DNA from: Putridiphycobacter sp045107045
GTDB taxonomy: Bacteria > Bacteroidota > Bacteroidia > Flavobacteriales_D > Crocinitomicaceae
Direction: 5' to 3'
Length of the DNA stretch: 64,000 bases
Assembly (NCBI GenBank): GCA_045107045.1
Contig: JBGCFR010000019.1
Location: 1 to 64,000 of the forward strand
Shown here: positions 8,932 through 16,928 of the stretch, one piece after another
Position numbering within the stretch: position 1 is the stretch's first letter
Layout of the letters: every line of letters begins with the position of its first letter
The notes under the pieces: model-generated
Database searches by the model: none
What the model was told of the DNA's origin: nothing
What the model saw: only the letters and a program-made list of their open reading frames with translations
Translations under genes and position numbers: made by a program

Positions 8932-9741
8932 ATGTTAAAAGCTATTATTGGCTCTGTTTGCTTCCTGGCATTGATGAGTTTAACTCAGCAAGATACCAAT
9001 CAAGTAAATGATAAAGAATTATTGGTTGAAGTAATTAACCGAGACACAAAAAAGAAGTTAGACGAAGTAACTGTGTATTTGTATGAAATGCCTTCGAAAA
9101 AACTAATGGCTACTCAAGTTACGAAAAATGGTAAAACTACTTTTCCTATTGATTTTGGACAGGCCTACGAAGTAAGAGCTTGTAAAAAATATTATACTAA
9201 AGGTGGAATTTCGATTTTCGATTGTAACCCACAAGGAAAACTATTCTGTATTACAGGTGCCTCCAACTACAATTATGAGCCTAAAAACGAAACAGATAAA
9301 TATAATAGCCGCCTTCGAGCAACCGTTTCATTGGATTCTATAATGGTTGGTAAAACTTTTAATCTTGAAAATGTATTGTATGACCTTGATAAATGGTTTT
9401 TGAGATCAGAATCAAAAAAAGAATTAGAAAAAGTGTATAGTCTAATGACACAATATCCGTACATGACAATTGAAATGTCAAGTCATACTGATTGCCGAGG
9501 AAGTAATGAATACAATAGAGCATTAAGTCAAAGACGGGCGGATTCATGTAAAAAGTATCTAGTGAGCAAAGGTATTTCGTCTAAAAGAATTATAAGTAAA
9601 GGATACGGTGAAACTAAGTTGTTGAACGAATGTGCTGATAAAGTAGAGTGTACTGAAGAACAGCATCAAATCAATCGTCGAACTGAAATGGAAATATTGA
9701 CCCTTCCAATGGAAGAGTATGAGTGTGAGGCTGGTTTGTAA
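8932..9741 (+). CDS. OmpA-family outer-membrane/peptidoglycan-binding protein
   Basis: 269 residues with an N-terminal signal peptide (MLKAIIGSVCFLALMSLTQQ). An Ig-like or carboxypeptidase-regulatory-like strand region follows (LLVEVINRDTKKKLDEVTVYLYEMP). The OmpA C-terminal domain spans about residues 145-258. It shows the usual strand-helix start (LENVLYDLDKWFLR), SSHTDCRGSNEYNRALSQRRAD and INRRTEMEIL, the regions that bind diaminopimelate. It has several cysteines, including a pair in NECADKVECTEEQ inside the OmpA domain. The likely role is tethering the outer membrane to peptidoglycan. No partner genes are adjacent. Confidence 0.85.
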   Translation: MLKAIIGSVCFLALMSLTQQDTNQVNDKELLVEVINRDTKKKLDEVTVYLYEMPSKKLMATQVTKNGKTTFPIDFGQAYEVRACKKYYTKGGISIFDCNPQGKLFCITGASNYNYEPKNETDKYNSRLRATVSLDSIMVGKTFNLENVLYDLDKWFLRSESKKELEKVYSLMTQYPYMTIEMSSHTDCRGSNEYNRALSQRRADSCKKYLVSKGISSKRIISKGYGETKLLNECADKVECTEEQHQINRRTEMEILTLPMEEYECEAGL

Positions 9742-9826
9742 TGAACTTAAGAATAACTTTCATTATAAAATGGAATAATCTGATATTAATCGGTTTGTTA
9801 TCAACACCATTTCGTTTCATTTAAAT

Positions 9827-10267
9827 CTAATAACTATCTGGAAGAACAGGTACTTTTACCTTCAATAACCTTGACTTAATTCTATAGCCTTTTAATCTAT
9901 TCTTAGAATACACCTTAACCTTAATTTTATTAGCTCTTTTTTTTAATTTAAGGTTATAAATAGAGTAAGAATCAGTTTGGTTATTAAAATCTGTAATACT
10001 GGAACCACTGAGTATTAGTGTTCCTTTATCAGAATAATAAACCCCTTTTATTTTGAAGAAAGCACCATTAATTTGATGTATGCAGCTTAATTGACCATAG
10101 AAAAAAGAACGTTCTTGGTATGAAAAAGTAGAATCGTCGAAAATATGAAGTTGTTTTACTCTATGATAATCTTCAGTGTAAACAGTATCAGCATATATTG
10201 CTTTAATGTTCTGTGAGTATAAACTAGCAGAAAACGAACACATAATAAAGAAATATATTGATTTCAT
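9827..10267 (-). CDS. Hypothetical secreted protein
   Basis: 146 residues. Signal peptide MKSIYFFIMCSFSASLYS with probable cleavage before Q. The mature part is predicted mainly beta (HIFDDSTFSYQERSFFYG, SIYNLKLKKRANKIKVKVY) and strongly basic at the end. No domain is recognised. It stands alone, with intergenic gaps of 85 and 65 bases on either side. Confidence 0.6.
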   Translation of the reverse strand: MKSIYFFIMCSFSASLYSQNIKAIYADTVYTEDYHRVKQLHIFDDSTFSYQERSFFYGQLSCIHQINGAFFKIKGVYYSDKGTLILSGSSITDFNNQTDSYSIYNLKLKKRANKIKVKVYSKNRLKGYRIKSRLLKVKVPVLPDSY

Positions 10268-10332
10268 ATTTCAACTTAAACTTAAACTAACTCAACATAC
10301 AAGAAATAATAACTATTTACCATCAACAAATA

Positions 10333-10839
10333 CTAAACTAAATAAGCATATTCTTCCTTTCCAAACTCTACAATAATATTATCTTGTAAAGTAGTAGAAA
10401 TAGCCATTCCTTCAAAGTCAGCATGGATAGGGAACCGTCTGTGAGTCCTATTCACTAGCACTGCAGTTTTTATGGACTTGATAGGGTTTTCGAGTATTCT
10501 GCCGACACCATGTATTAAAGTCCGACCGGAATTAATCACATCATCAGCAATGATAATATTTGCATTTTTCAGCTTATTATCGTCTATATTAAGCGAAATT
10601 CTATTGGCCAAAGGGCTGTCCTTTTCAACCGAAATTTTAAATAAATGAATGCCGTCAATAAAATCATTTTGGGCTATTTTTTCGAGTTGATTAACCAAAC
10701 GCTCAGCAAATTCATATCCATTTCCTGCTATACCGCCAACAAATAGCTGTCTCTCCTCAAAAAAATTCTCATAAATTTGAAATGCAATACGTTCTATCAT
10801 TTGGTTAATTTGCGATTGATTTAGAATTTCTGTTCTCAT
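10333..10839 (-). CDS. PyrR-like phosphoribosyltransferase
   Basis: 168-residue cytoplasmic type I phosphoribosyltransferase. The PRPP-binding motif IIIADDVINSGRT lies at residues 95-107. The downstream pattern AVLVNRTHRRFPIHADFEGM follows PyrR (LVDRGHRELPI-AD in the classical family), so the closest relative is the bifunctional pyrimidine regulator / uracil phosphoribosyltransferase. It is not next to pyrimidine genes here (pyrD is about 16 kb away), so an RNA-binding attenuation role is unproven. A plain nucleobase phosphoribosyltransferase is the alternative. Confidence 0.75.
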   Translation of the reverse strand: MRTEILNQSQINQMIERIAFQIYENFFEERQLFVGGIAGNGYEFAERLVNQLEKIAQNDFIDGIHLFKISVEKDSPLANRISLNIDDNKLKNANIIIADDVINSGRTLIHGVGRILENPIKSIKTAVLVNRTHRRFPIHADFEGMAISTTLQDNIIVEFGKEEYAYLV

Positions 10840-10890
10840 TTGATATAGTTTAAGGAATCATACAAAAATTGAAGTAGGATTCTAAATAGT

Positions 10891-13173
10891 TTACTGTTTT
10901 ACACTACGTTCATTAAATATAACGTATCCATAACTAACCTGGAAGGACAAAGGGAATGCTTGCCCTCCATAATAGTTTAAAGTAGCTCTTATAGGACCGA
11001 CAAAGGAATGATAAATTACTGAAGCGGATGCTAAACCATATTGATTTGCAAAAACTTCACTAAATTCAGTTTGCCCATCATTATCAATCATACTTCTAAT
11101 TGGTTGAAGGAAATACCCTTCTAAACGAAAGTCCAATTTATCTTTTAAAGTAATCACATTAATCAATCCCACACTTGCAAATTCATTAGCTCTATAATCT
11201 CTGTAGTAAGCTGTTTTTGAATCAGCAAAAGGATTAAATCGTTCGGCGCTTAAATTAGTAATGGTGTAATTATGCAAAGTCGGCTTAAATGAATAATAGG
11301 ACTGCAGGTATGCGCCCAGACGGTAATTTTTATATTCCAAAAAATAATTCACATATTTAATATTCAAAAACATCCAATTTCTAATAGTATTATCCTGCGA
11401 AATTGGATTGTAAGATGTAGATCCAGGCTTTGTGTTTTCAATAGCATTTACATATCGTGCTGTAATTTCCAATAAGGTGCCGGACGATTCAAATGCTTTA
11501 CGATTAAAAGAGTTTCTAATATAGCGAATGCCAGGTGAGTAGAATAAGATATTAGTCACGTCTAGCGTGTCAGTATTGGTGTTGAAATTTTCTTTTTGGT
11601 AATAGCTATACTCATTGACACCGTTCTTAAAACTTAATTCTAGTTTTCCTTTTCCAAATATTTCAGCATTGTATTTAACACCCCAAAAAGACTCATCAAT
11701 AATGAGTGATGAAGGAGCAACATCTTCAAAGAAAGTGGCAAAACTAGTGGAATAATCCCACTGACTACGAGAATAAAATGGTTCAATATAGGAGTCATTT
11801 TTAGTTGGTAAATTTAATTTCAATCCGGCCCTAATAGAGCCATAAAAATTTCCAAAATAGGCGTTTGCATATAGAGTAGTAGGCGCGGTTTTAAAATCAC
11901 TATATGTAAGTTTTAGAAAACCAGTGTTAACTGGTCGTGAAGAGAAGTGTCCACCAAAAGAGGCTTGAAATGGTTTTTCTTTTCTGACAGAAATTGATAA
12001 AGTTTGACTAGTGTCAGTTTGGTTCAGTTTTGGAAAAAAGGAGAGGAAATGTTCGTTCTGATACAGTTTTAAATATCTTGGCCTAAGTACTTCTTTGCTA
12101 ACTGTATTACTTTCTTTTGCTCGAATTAATTTTCTTTTTATATAGTTTTCTTCCGCTTCTGAAACACCGATAGTTGTGATGTCATCAATATTAATTTCCT
12201 TTTTTTGTCTTTTATAGAATTCTCTTCTCATAGCTAATTCAGCTGCATTAGTTCGACGGTTAATCCCAAGTTTAATAGAGTCCATCTTTTCTATTGTAGC
12301 TTGGTAACCAATATCAATTGCTACTGAAATTTGATCAAAATCAAAAGTGCCAATATTACCTAATTGTGGAGAAATAAGGACTCCGTGCTCGCAAGGTAAT
12401 GCGTAGTTAGAATGATGTGAGAAAAGGTTTTTCACCTGAGACATCAGGTCATCTTCATCTGGCGGTGGTTCATTGTAGGAAACATTACTGCCAATGACGA
12501 AATCGACTTCAAATTCATTAATTAATTCATTAGCAGGAAAATTATTGTATAAACCACCATCATATAATAAACGTCCATTTACATTGATAGGACTGATAAA
12601 AAATGGGTAAGTCATTGATGCCCTAACTGCCTCATTTAAATATCCTCTTTTAAATAATATACTTTCTTTCGTGCTAATATCTGAGGCAATACATCTAAAT
12701 GGAACAAAAAGTGAATCAAAACTGCGGTCTCCATCAATAGGATTGACGCCTAAATAGTAAAGTAATTCCAAATCAAGTGGAGTGGAGTTCAATAAGTTTG
12801 TTGGTAAGAATTTTTGAGCAATAGAATCAGCTGTGAAGCGCACAGATAGCAATTCTGAGTCTACATCCGCATTGTGTAAAAAAAATTTATATTGATCTTC
12901 AAGAATACCTTGTGATAGACGATAAAATTCTGGTGATTTCGCAATAGTTTCAATTTCTTTTGGACTATAACCTGAGGCATACATAGCACCTACCAATGCT
13001 CCAGCTGAAGTTCCAGTAATATAGTCGATTGGAATATTATTTTCTTCTAATGCCTTAATTACTCCAATATGTGCAAACCCTGTAGCACCACCACCACTAA
13101 ACACTATGCCAACGGATTGTGCTGTAGTTAAAACAGTTAAAAAGCAGGTGAATCCGACTAAAAATATCCGCAT
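10891..13173 (-). CDS. Patatin-like phospholipase with POTRA and outer-membrane barrel (type Vd-like)
   Basis: The open frame reaches back to 13272, but the ATG at 13173 is the better start. It begins a clean signal peptide (MRIFLVGFTCFLTVLTTAQ), and the longer form would overlap the divergent gene. 760 residues. The patatin domain carries FSGGGATGFAHIG (oxyanion loop), nucleophile Ser56 in GTSAGA and the catalytic Asp in YDGGLYNN. A POTRA-like stretch (ITTIGVSEAEENYIKRKL) and a C-terminal barrel of about 350 residues follow. This order is that of type Vd autotransporters such as PlpD. In Bacteroidota the lipase may stay anchored at the surface or face the periplasm. Confidence 0.85.
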   Translation of the reverse strand: MRIFLVGFTCFLTVLTTAQSVGIVFSGGGATGFAHIGVIKALEENNIPIDYITGTSAGALVGAMYASGYSPKEIETIAKSPEFYRLSQGILEDQYKFFLHNADVDSELLSVRFTADSIAQKFLPTNLLNSTPLDLELLYYLGVNPIDGDRSFDSLFVPFRCIASDISTKESILFKRGYLNEAVRASMTYPFFISPINVNGRLLYDGGLYNNFPANELINEFEVDFVIGSNVSYNEPPPDEDDLMSQVKNLFSHHSNYALPCEHGVLISPQLGNIGTFDFDQISVAIDIGYQATIEKMDSIKLGINRRTNAAELAMRREFYKRQKKEINIDDITTIGVSEAEENYIKRKLIRAKESNTVSKEVLRPRYLKLYQNEHFLSFFPKLNQTDTSQTLSISVRKEKPFQASFGGHFSSRPVNTGFLKLTYSDFKTAPTTLYANAYFGNFYGSIRAGLKLNLPTKNDSYIEPFYSRSQWDYSTSFATFFEDVAPSSLIIDESFWGVKYNAEIFGKGKLELSFKNGVNEYSYYQKENFNTNTDTLDVTNILFYSPGIRYIRNSFNRKAFESSGTLLEITARYVNAIENTKPGSTSYNPISQDNTIRNWMFLNIKYVNYFLEYKNYRLGAYLQSYYSFKPTLHNYTITNLSAERFNPFADSKTAYYRDYRANEFASVGLINVITLKDKLDFRLEGYFLQPIRSMIDNDGQTEFSEVFANQYGLASASVIYHSFVGPIRATLNYYGGQAFPLSFQVSYGYVIFNERSVKQ

Positions 13174-13180
13174 ACAGAAA

Positions 13181-13188
13181 CAAAAGTA
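13181..13188 (-). promoter_or_regulatory. Candidate -7 element for the patatin gene
   Basis: On the minus strand this reads TACTTTTG, a match to the Bacteroidota -7 consensus TAnnTTTG, ending seven bases before the ATG at 13173. I see no -33 TTG at the expected spacing. If used, it would give a nearly leaderless transcript. Confidence 0.4.
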
Positions 13189-13232
13189 AGTTTTCTTTTG
13201 TGAAAAGAAAATATAATCAATTGATAAGTGAC

Positions 13233-13240
13233 TATATTTG
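13233..13240 (+). promoter_or_regulatory. Candidate -7 element for the rRNA methyltransferase gene
   Basis: TATATTTG, a full consensus match, 16 bases before the ATG at 13257. It supports that ATG over the upstream in-frame ATG at 13200, which would lie before the transcription start. No clear -33 element is seen. Confidence 0.5.
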
Positions 13241-13256
13241 CAGAAAATTAAATGAT

Positions 13257-14441
13257 ATGCAGATTGCAGCAAAAACCTTTTTTGGATTTGAAGACATACT
13301 CGCTAAGGAATTACAAGAACTTGGCGCAAAAAATGTTGAAATAGGAAATAGGATTGTAAAGTTTGAAGGAAACCAAGAGTTTTTATATAAATGTAATATT
13401 TGGTTACGCACGGCAATATCAGTTTTAATGCCAATTGATACTTTTAGATTTAAGGATGAAAAAGACCTAATCAAAAAATTAAGTTTTATTAAATACAGCA
13501 CTTATTTTTCAGTAAATAAAACATTTGCAGTAAAGGGAGCAGTTAATTCTACCCTATTTAATCATTCGCAATATCCATTGTTATTGTTAAAAGATGCAAT
13601 TGCAGATCATTTTAGAGATAGTTTTGGAAAAAGACCAACAGTAGATAAAGCAAAGCCAAACGTTGTATTCGACTTGCATATTGATGAAAATGAATGCACT
13701 GTAGCCTTAAATAGTTCGGGTGCTCCTTTATTTCAAAGAGGATATCGTAAAAATGTTGGTGAGGCACCATTAAATGAAATCGTTGCTTCAGCACTTTTAT
13801 TACGTTCAGGATGGGATAAAAAGTCTGATTTAATTGATCCATTTTGTGGTTCTGGTACAATTTGTATTGAAGCTGCTTTAATGGCTAATGACATGCCTTC
13901 AATGATTGAAAGAAAAAACTTTGGTTTTAAGCATTGGAAAGATTATGATGTCAATTTATTTGAAGCTTTGCAAGATGAAATTCCAAGAAAACCGAAAGCC
14001 GGCTTGAAGTTTAAAATAATTGGTTCAGATACTAACACTGATATGATTACAATTGCTCGAGACAATGCAAGAATGTTACCTTTAGATAATGTTTTAAGTT
14101 TTGAAGCTAAGGATTTTAAGGATGTTAAGGCACCAAGTGAAAAAGGAACTTTAATTTCTAATCCACCATATGGTGAACGTTTAGATGTTGAAGACATAGA
14201 AAAGTTATATGGAGAAATGGGAACATTCTTTAAGCATAAAATGGGGGGGTACGATTGTTGGATTATTAGCTCTAGCGTTGAAGGACTAAAATCCGTTGGT
14301 CTAAAGCCTTCAAAGAAAATCCGTGTTTATAATGGTGATTTAGAATGTGACTATCGTCAATATAAAATTTTTGCAGGAAGTTATAAAGAATTTAAAACTG
14401 AAAGGAGAACTGAACCAAGAGGAAGAAGACCAAAAAAATAA
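13257..14441 (+). CDS. THUMP-domain class I RNA methyltransferase (RlmL-N / UPF0020 family)
   Basis: 394 residues from the ATG at 13257 (MQIAAKTFFGFEDILAKEL, the usual family start). The N-terminus contains a ferredoxin-like plus THUMP RNA-binding region (to about residue 150). The UPF0020 methyltransferase follows, with DPFCGSGTICIEAAL (SAM site) and SNPPYGERL (the NPPY catalytic motif of N-methylating enzymes). It ends in a very basic tail (RRTEPRGRRPKK). The closest known activity is N2-methylation of 23S rRNA G2445 by the N-terminal half of RlmL, but the exact base is not determined. It is divergent from the patatin gene. Confidence 0.88.
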   Translation: MQIAAKTFFGFEDILAKELQELGAKNVEIGNRIVKFEGNQEFLYKCNIWLRTAISVLMPIDTFRFKDEKDLIKKLSFIKYSTYFSVNKTFAVKGAVNSTLFNHSQYPLLLLKDAIADHFRDSFGKRPTVDKAKPNVVFDLHIDENECTVALNSSGAPLFQRGYRKNVGEAPLNEIVASALLLRSGWDKKSDLIDPFCGSGTICIEAALMANDMPSMIERKNFGFKHWKDYDVNLFEALQDEIPRKPKAGLKFKIIGSDTNTDMITIARDNARMLPLDNVLSFEAKDFKDVKAPSEKGTLISNPPYGERLDVEDIEKLYGEMGTFFKHKMGGYDCWIISSSVEGLKSVGLKPSKKIRVYNGDLECDYRQYKIFAGSYKEFKTERRTEPRGRRPKK

Positions 14442-14499
14442 TTTTAATACTAGTCAGTCTTCCTCAGAATATTTTTCGAAAAGATCAAGTCAATTTGTG

Positions 14500-14507
14500 T
14501 ATATTTG
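14500..14507 (+). promoter_or_regulatory. Candidate -7 element for the interrupted lipoprotein gene
   Basis: TATATTTG 17 bases before the ATG at 14525; a full consensus match. It suggests that the interrupted gene is still transcribed. Confidence 0.45.
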
Positions 14508-14524
14508 AAATAGAATAAAGAGGG

Positions 14525-15043
14525 ATGATACATAAGCACCGAATTATTTTTTTCGTTTTTATTTTCATGTTGTCAGGTTGCAAAAAACTTGATGAATACA
14601 CCATGTTTAATATGCCGTATTCGGAAAATATTACCATACCATTTTCTCCTGAAACAGAAACAAATTCTGAATCAACTTTTGAGATAAACAACACAAGAAA
14701 AGACCTTATTGAAGAGATTAAACTAAAAAAATTAGAACTAAATATTCAGTCACCAGAAAATGAAGATTATAGTTTTTTAGAGTCTATCAGTGTTTTTCTT
14801 TCAGCAGACGATCTTCCTGAGATAAAAGTGGCTTATAATGAAAACGTTTCAGAAACAACAACGAATACTTTAAAACTTAATATTTTAGATACAGACTAAC
14901 AGGATTATATCAAAAAGGATAATTTTTTACTTAGGGTTAATACTATAACAGATGAGTTTCTAACATCAGATTATGAAGTTGAGATTAAAACATTATTCTA
15001 CGTAGATGCCAAATTAGCAAAAAAAATAAGAATCAATTTTTGA
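14525..15043 (+). pseudogene. Lipoprotein gene interrupted by one in-frame TAA
   Basis: The reading frame encodes a lipoprotein signal (HRIIFFVFIFMLSGCKK, Cys19 lipobox), a polar middle and an Ig-like strand region, and stops at a TAA at 14897-14899. The same frame then stays open for 47 more codons to a TGA at 15041-15043. Those codons read as credible protein continuing the domain (NFLLRVNTITDEFLTS, YEVEIKTLFYVDAKL). A single TTA or CAA to TAA change, or a sequencing error, explains this best. The 124-residue truncated product could still be made. The family is unrecognised; it looks like a beta-sandwich surface lipoprotein. The AraC regulator gene begins 27 bases after the distal stop. Confidence 0.7.
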
Positions 15044-15070
15044 TTTTCTTAAGCAAGATACCAAATTAAG

Positions 15071-15907
15071 ATGATTTTAGAACATAAGGAATTAAAGTAC
15101 AAGGGTAAGGTGGTATTTGAAAAATTGGCTATTTCCACTTTCGATCGTATTCCGAAACTTTATAAAGAAAACGAAGCCTGTTTTATATTTGTAAATCAAG
15201 GTGAATTTTCAGTCCGCACATCAAATAAAATGCTTTCTTTTAAAAAAGATAATGGACTACTATCAAAATGTTTTGATTATTTTTTCGAGACAAGCAAAAT
15301 ACAGAGAGCGGTAAACCAAAAAATCGAACTAATCGGTGTTCTAATTCACCCATCAATTGTTGAAGAATTATTCGAGTTTGATTTAAATATACCAGCTAAT
15401 GGTTTCGATTACGATATCAAACGAATTGAAATTGATAGTCTTTTAAGTGGATTTAAAGACAGTATTCATACGTTGTTAGACCACCCTGGTCTAGCAGATG
15501 AACTACTGATTAAAACGAAATTAAAGGAATTTGTTCTACTTATTTGTAAAGCCTTAAATGTTTCTTCTCAATTGGATTTTTTAGCCAGTATGTTTAAGAA
15601 CAATGAATCAGAGTTGAGAGAAACTATCAGTCATAATTTATACTCCAATTTATCTCTCGAGGAATTTGCTCATTTATGCAGTATGAGTCTGTCATCATTC
15701 AAGAGAAAATTCAATGAAATTTATGAAATGAGTCCTCGAAAGTATTTCATTAAAATGAAACTAAAAAAGGCAACAGAGTTACTCAAGAATAAAGAGCTCC
15801 GAATATCTGATGTGGCATATGACTGTGGATTCGATACTATTTCTACCTTCAATAGGTCGTTCAAAACGGCATATGGAAAGTCACCCTCTGAATTTAGGTT
15901 GGACTAA
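15071..15907 (+). CDS. AraC-family transcriptional regulator
   Basis: 278 residues. Residues 1 to about 165 form an N-terminal sensing domain like that of the ExsA-type AraC proteins (early ILEHKELKYKGKVVFEK, ACFIFVNQGEFSVRT). The C-terminal 95 residues hold two helix-turn-helix units: SLEEFAHLCSMSLSSFKRKF, and ISDVAYDCGFDTISTFNRSF followed by GKSPSEFR. The ligand is unknown. It lies between the interrupted lipoprotein and an intact lipoprotein gene, either of which it might control. Confidence 0.9.
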   Translation: MILEHKELKYKGKVVFEKLAISTFDRIPKLYKENEACFIFVNQGEFSVRTSNKMLSFKKDNGLLSKCFDYFFETSKIQRAVNQKIELIGVLIHPSIVEELFEFDLNIPANGFDYDIKRIEIDSLLSGFKDSIHTLLDHPGLADELLIKTKLKEFVLLICKALNVSSQLDFLASMFKNNESELRETISHNLYSNLSLEEFAHLCSMSLSSFKRKFNEIYEMSPRKYFIKMKLKKATELLKNKELRISDVAYDCGFDTISTFNRSFKTAYGKSPSEFRLD

Positions 15908-15983
15908 ATTGCATAGCTTCTGAACTATTTTGCAAATTTTTAATGAGTATATACATGCAAATTTGTATCAGAAATAATGAATT

Positions 15984-16880
15984 ATGAAAATCAAAAATTT
16001 AAGGTTAATTGGATTAACTGCAATATTAGGACTATTGGTTCAAGGTTGTATGTATGATTTACGGTCAAAGTCAATTAAAAAGAACGGTATTTCAATTGAG
16101 AATACGAAGAAAGGAAAAGAAATATTACAAAAAGCATGGTTGAAGCATGGTTTCGATAATTTGAAAAATTTTGAGTTATACTCATATCATGGAAACGATA
16201 CCTGGAAAGGAGTTTTAGGTAATATTGGTAAAATATGGCCAGAGAATAAAGGGGAAATGGATTTTAAATACCAAATCGGAACTTTTAACGGACGAGTTAC
16301 ATTTCTTGATGGTAGTCGCAAAGGAGACGTTGCAGGATTACAAAATTGGAAATACTATGAAATTAGTAACGGAGATACAATTTTTAAAGGTCTAAAGGAA
16401 AAATCGACCGAAAGAATTGTATTTGGGGTATCAGCCTTTCAGTATTTTGCCGAAATGATAGATAGATTAAAGAAAGCGCCAATTATTAGTTATGCTGGTG
16501 AAGCGGAGTTAAGAGGTAAGCAATACGATCTAGTATTTTGCACTTGGGGTAGCGCTATGCCCCATATGGAACATGATCAATATATAGCTTGGGTTAATAA
16601 AGAAACAGGGTTATTAGATTTTACGCAATACACAATTCGAGATAATTTTTTAAGACCACCTGGCTATAAGTCTCTTGGGGGGGGTATTGAGTTCACTGAT
16701 TTTAAACTGATAAAAGGAATGATGATACCGCATGAACATATTGTATATGCAATCAAATTAAGAAAAAATCAAAACCACAATTTACATAGACTACTAATTT
16801 CGGACTTTAAATTTGATGCCTTTGATACTGATGATTTAAGAATTGATAAAAACATTGAAGTTGGTGGAGATTTTAAGTAG
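15984..16880 (+). CDS. Hypothetical lipoprotein
   Basis: 298 residues. An SPII signal with lipobox VQGC puts the lipidated Cys at residue 22. The mature protein starts with an ILQKAWLKHGFDNLKNF helix and then alternates strands (GEMDFKYQIGTFNGRVTFLDG, QYDLVFCTWGS), the general pattern of LolA/LolB-like beta-sheet lipid-binding proteins. It has no motif that identifies a function. The region upstream has an imperfect inverted repeat (ATACA ... TGTAT, about 15952-15969) that could be an operator for the adjacent AraC regulator; this is a guess. Confidence 0.6.
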   Translation: MKIKNLRLIGLTAILGLLVQGCMYDLRSKSIKKNGISIENTKKGKEILQKAWLKHGFDNLKNFELYSYHGNDTWKGVLGNIGKIWPENKGEMDFKYQIGTFNGRVTFLDGSRKGDVAGLQNWKYYEISNGDTIFKGLKEKSTERIVFGVSAFQYFAEMIDRLKKAPIISYAGEAELRGKQYDLVFCTWGSAMPHMEHDQYIAWVNKETGLLDFTQYTIRDNFLRPPGYKSLGGGIEFTDFKLIKGMMIPHEHIVYAIKLRKNQNHNLHRLLISDFKFDAFDTDDLRIDKNIEVGGDFK

Positions 16881-16928
16881 TGTATAAAAAATTGAGTTGA
16901 ATTATTCTTAGATTTATGCGATAGTTCT

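Noticed and set aside
13200..13256. Longer N-terminus for the rRNA methyltransferase
   Set aside because: A -7 element lies at 13233-13240, after this ATG, and the family N-terminus begins at 13257.
13174..13272. 33-residue N-terminal extension of the patatin protein
   Set aside because: It would place a hydrophilic segment before a clear signal peptide and overlap the divergent gene's promoter.
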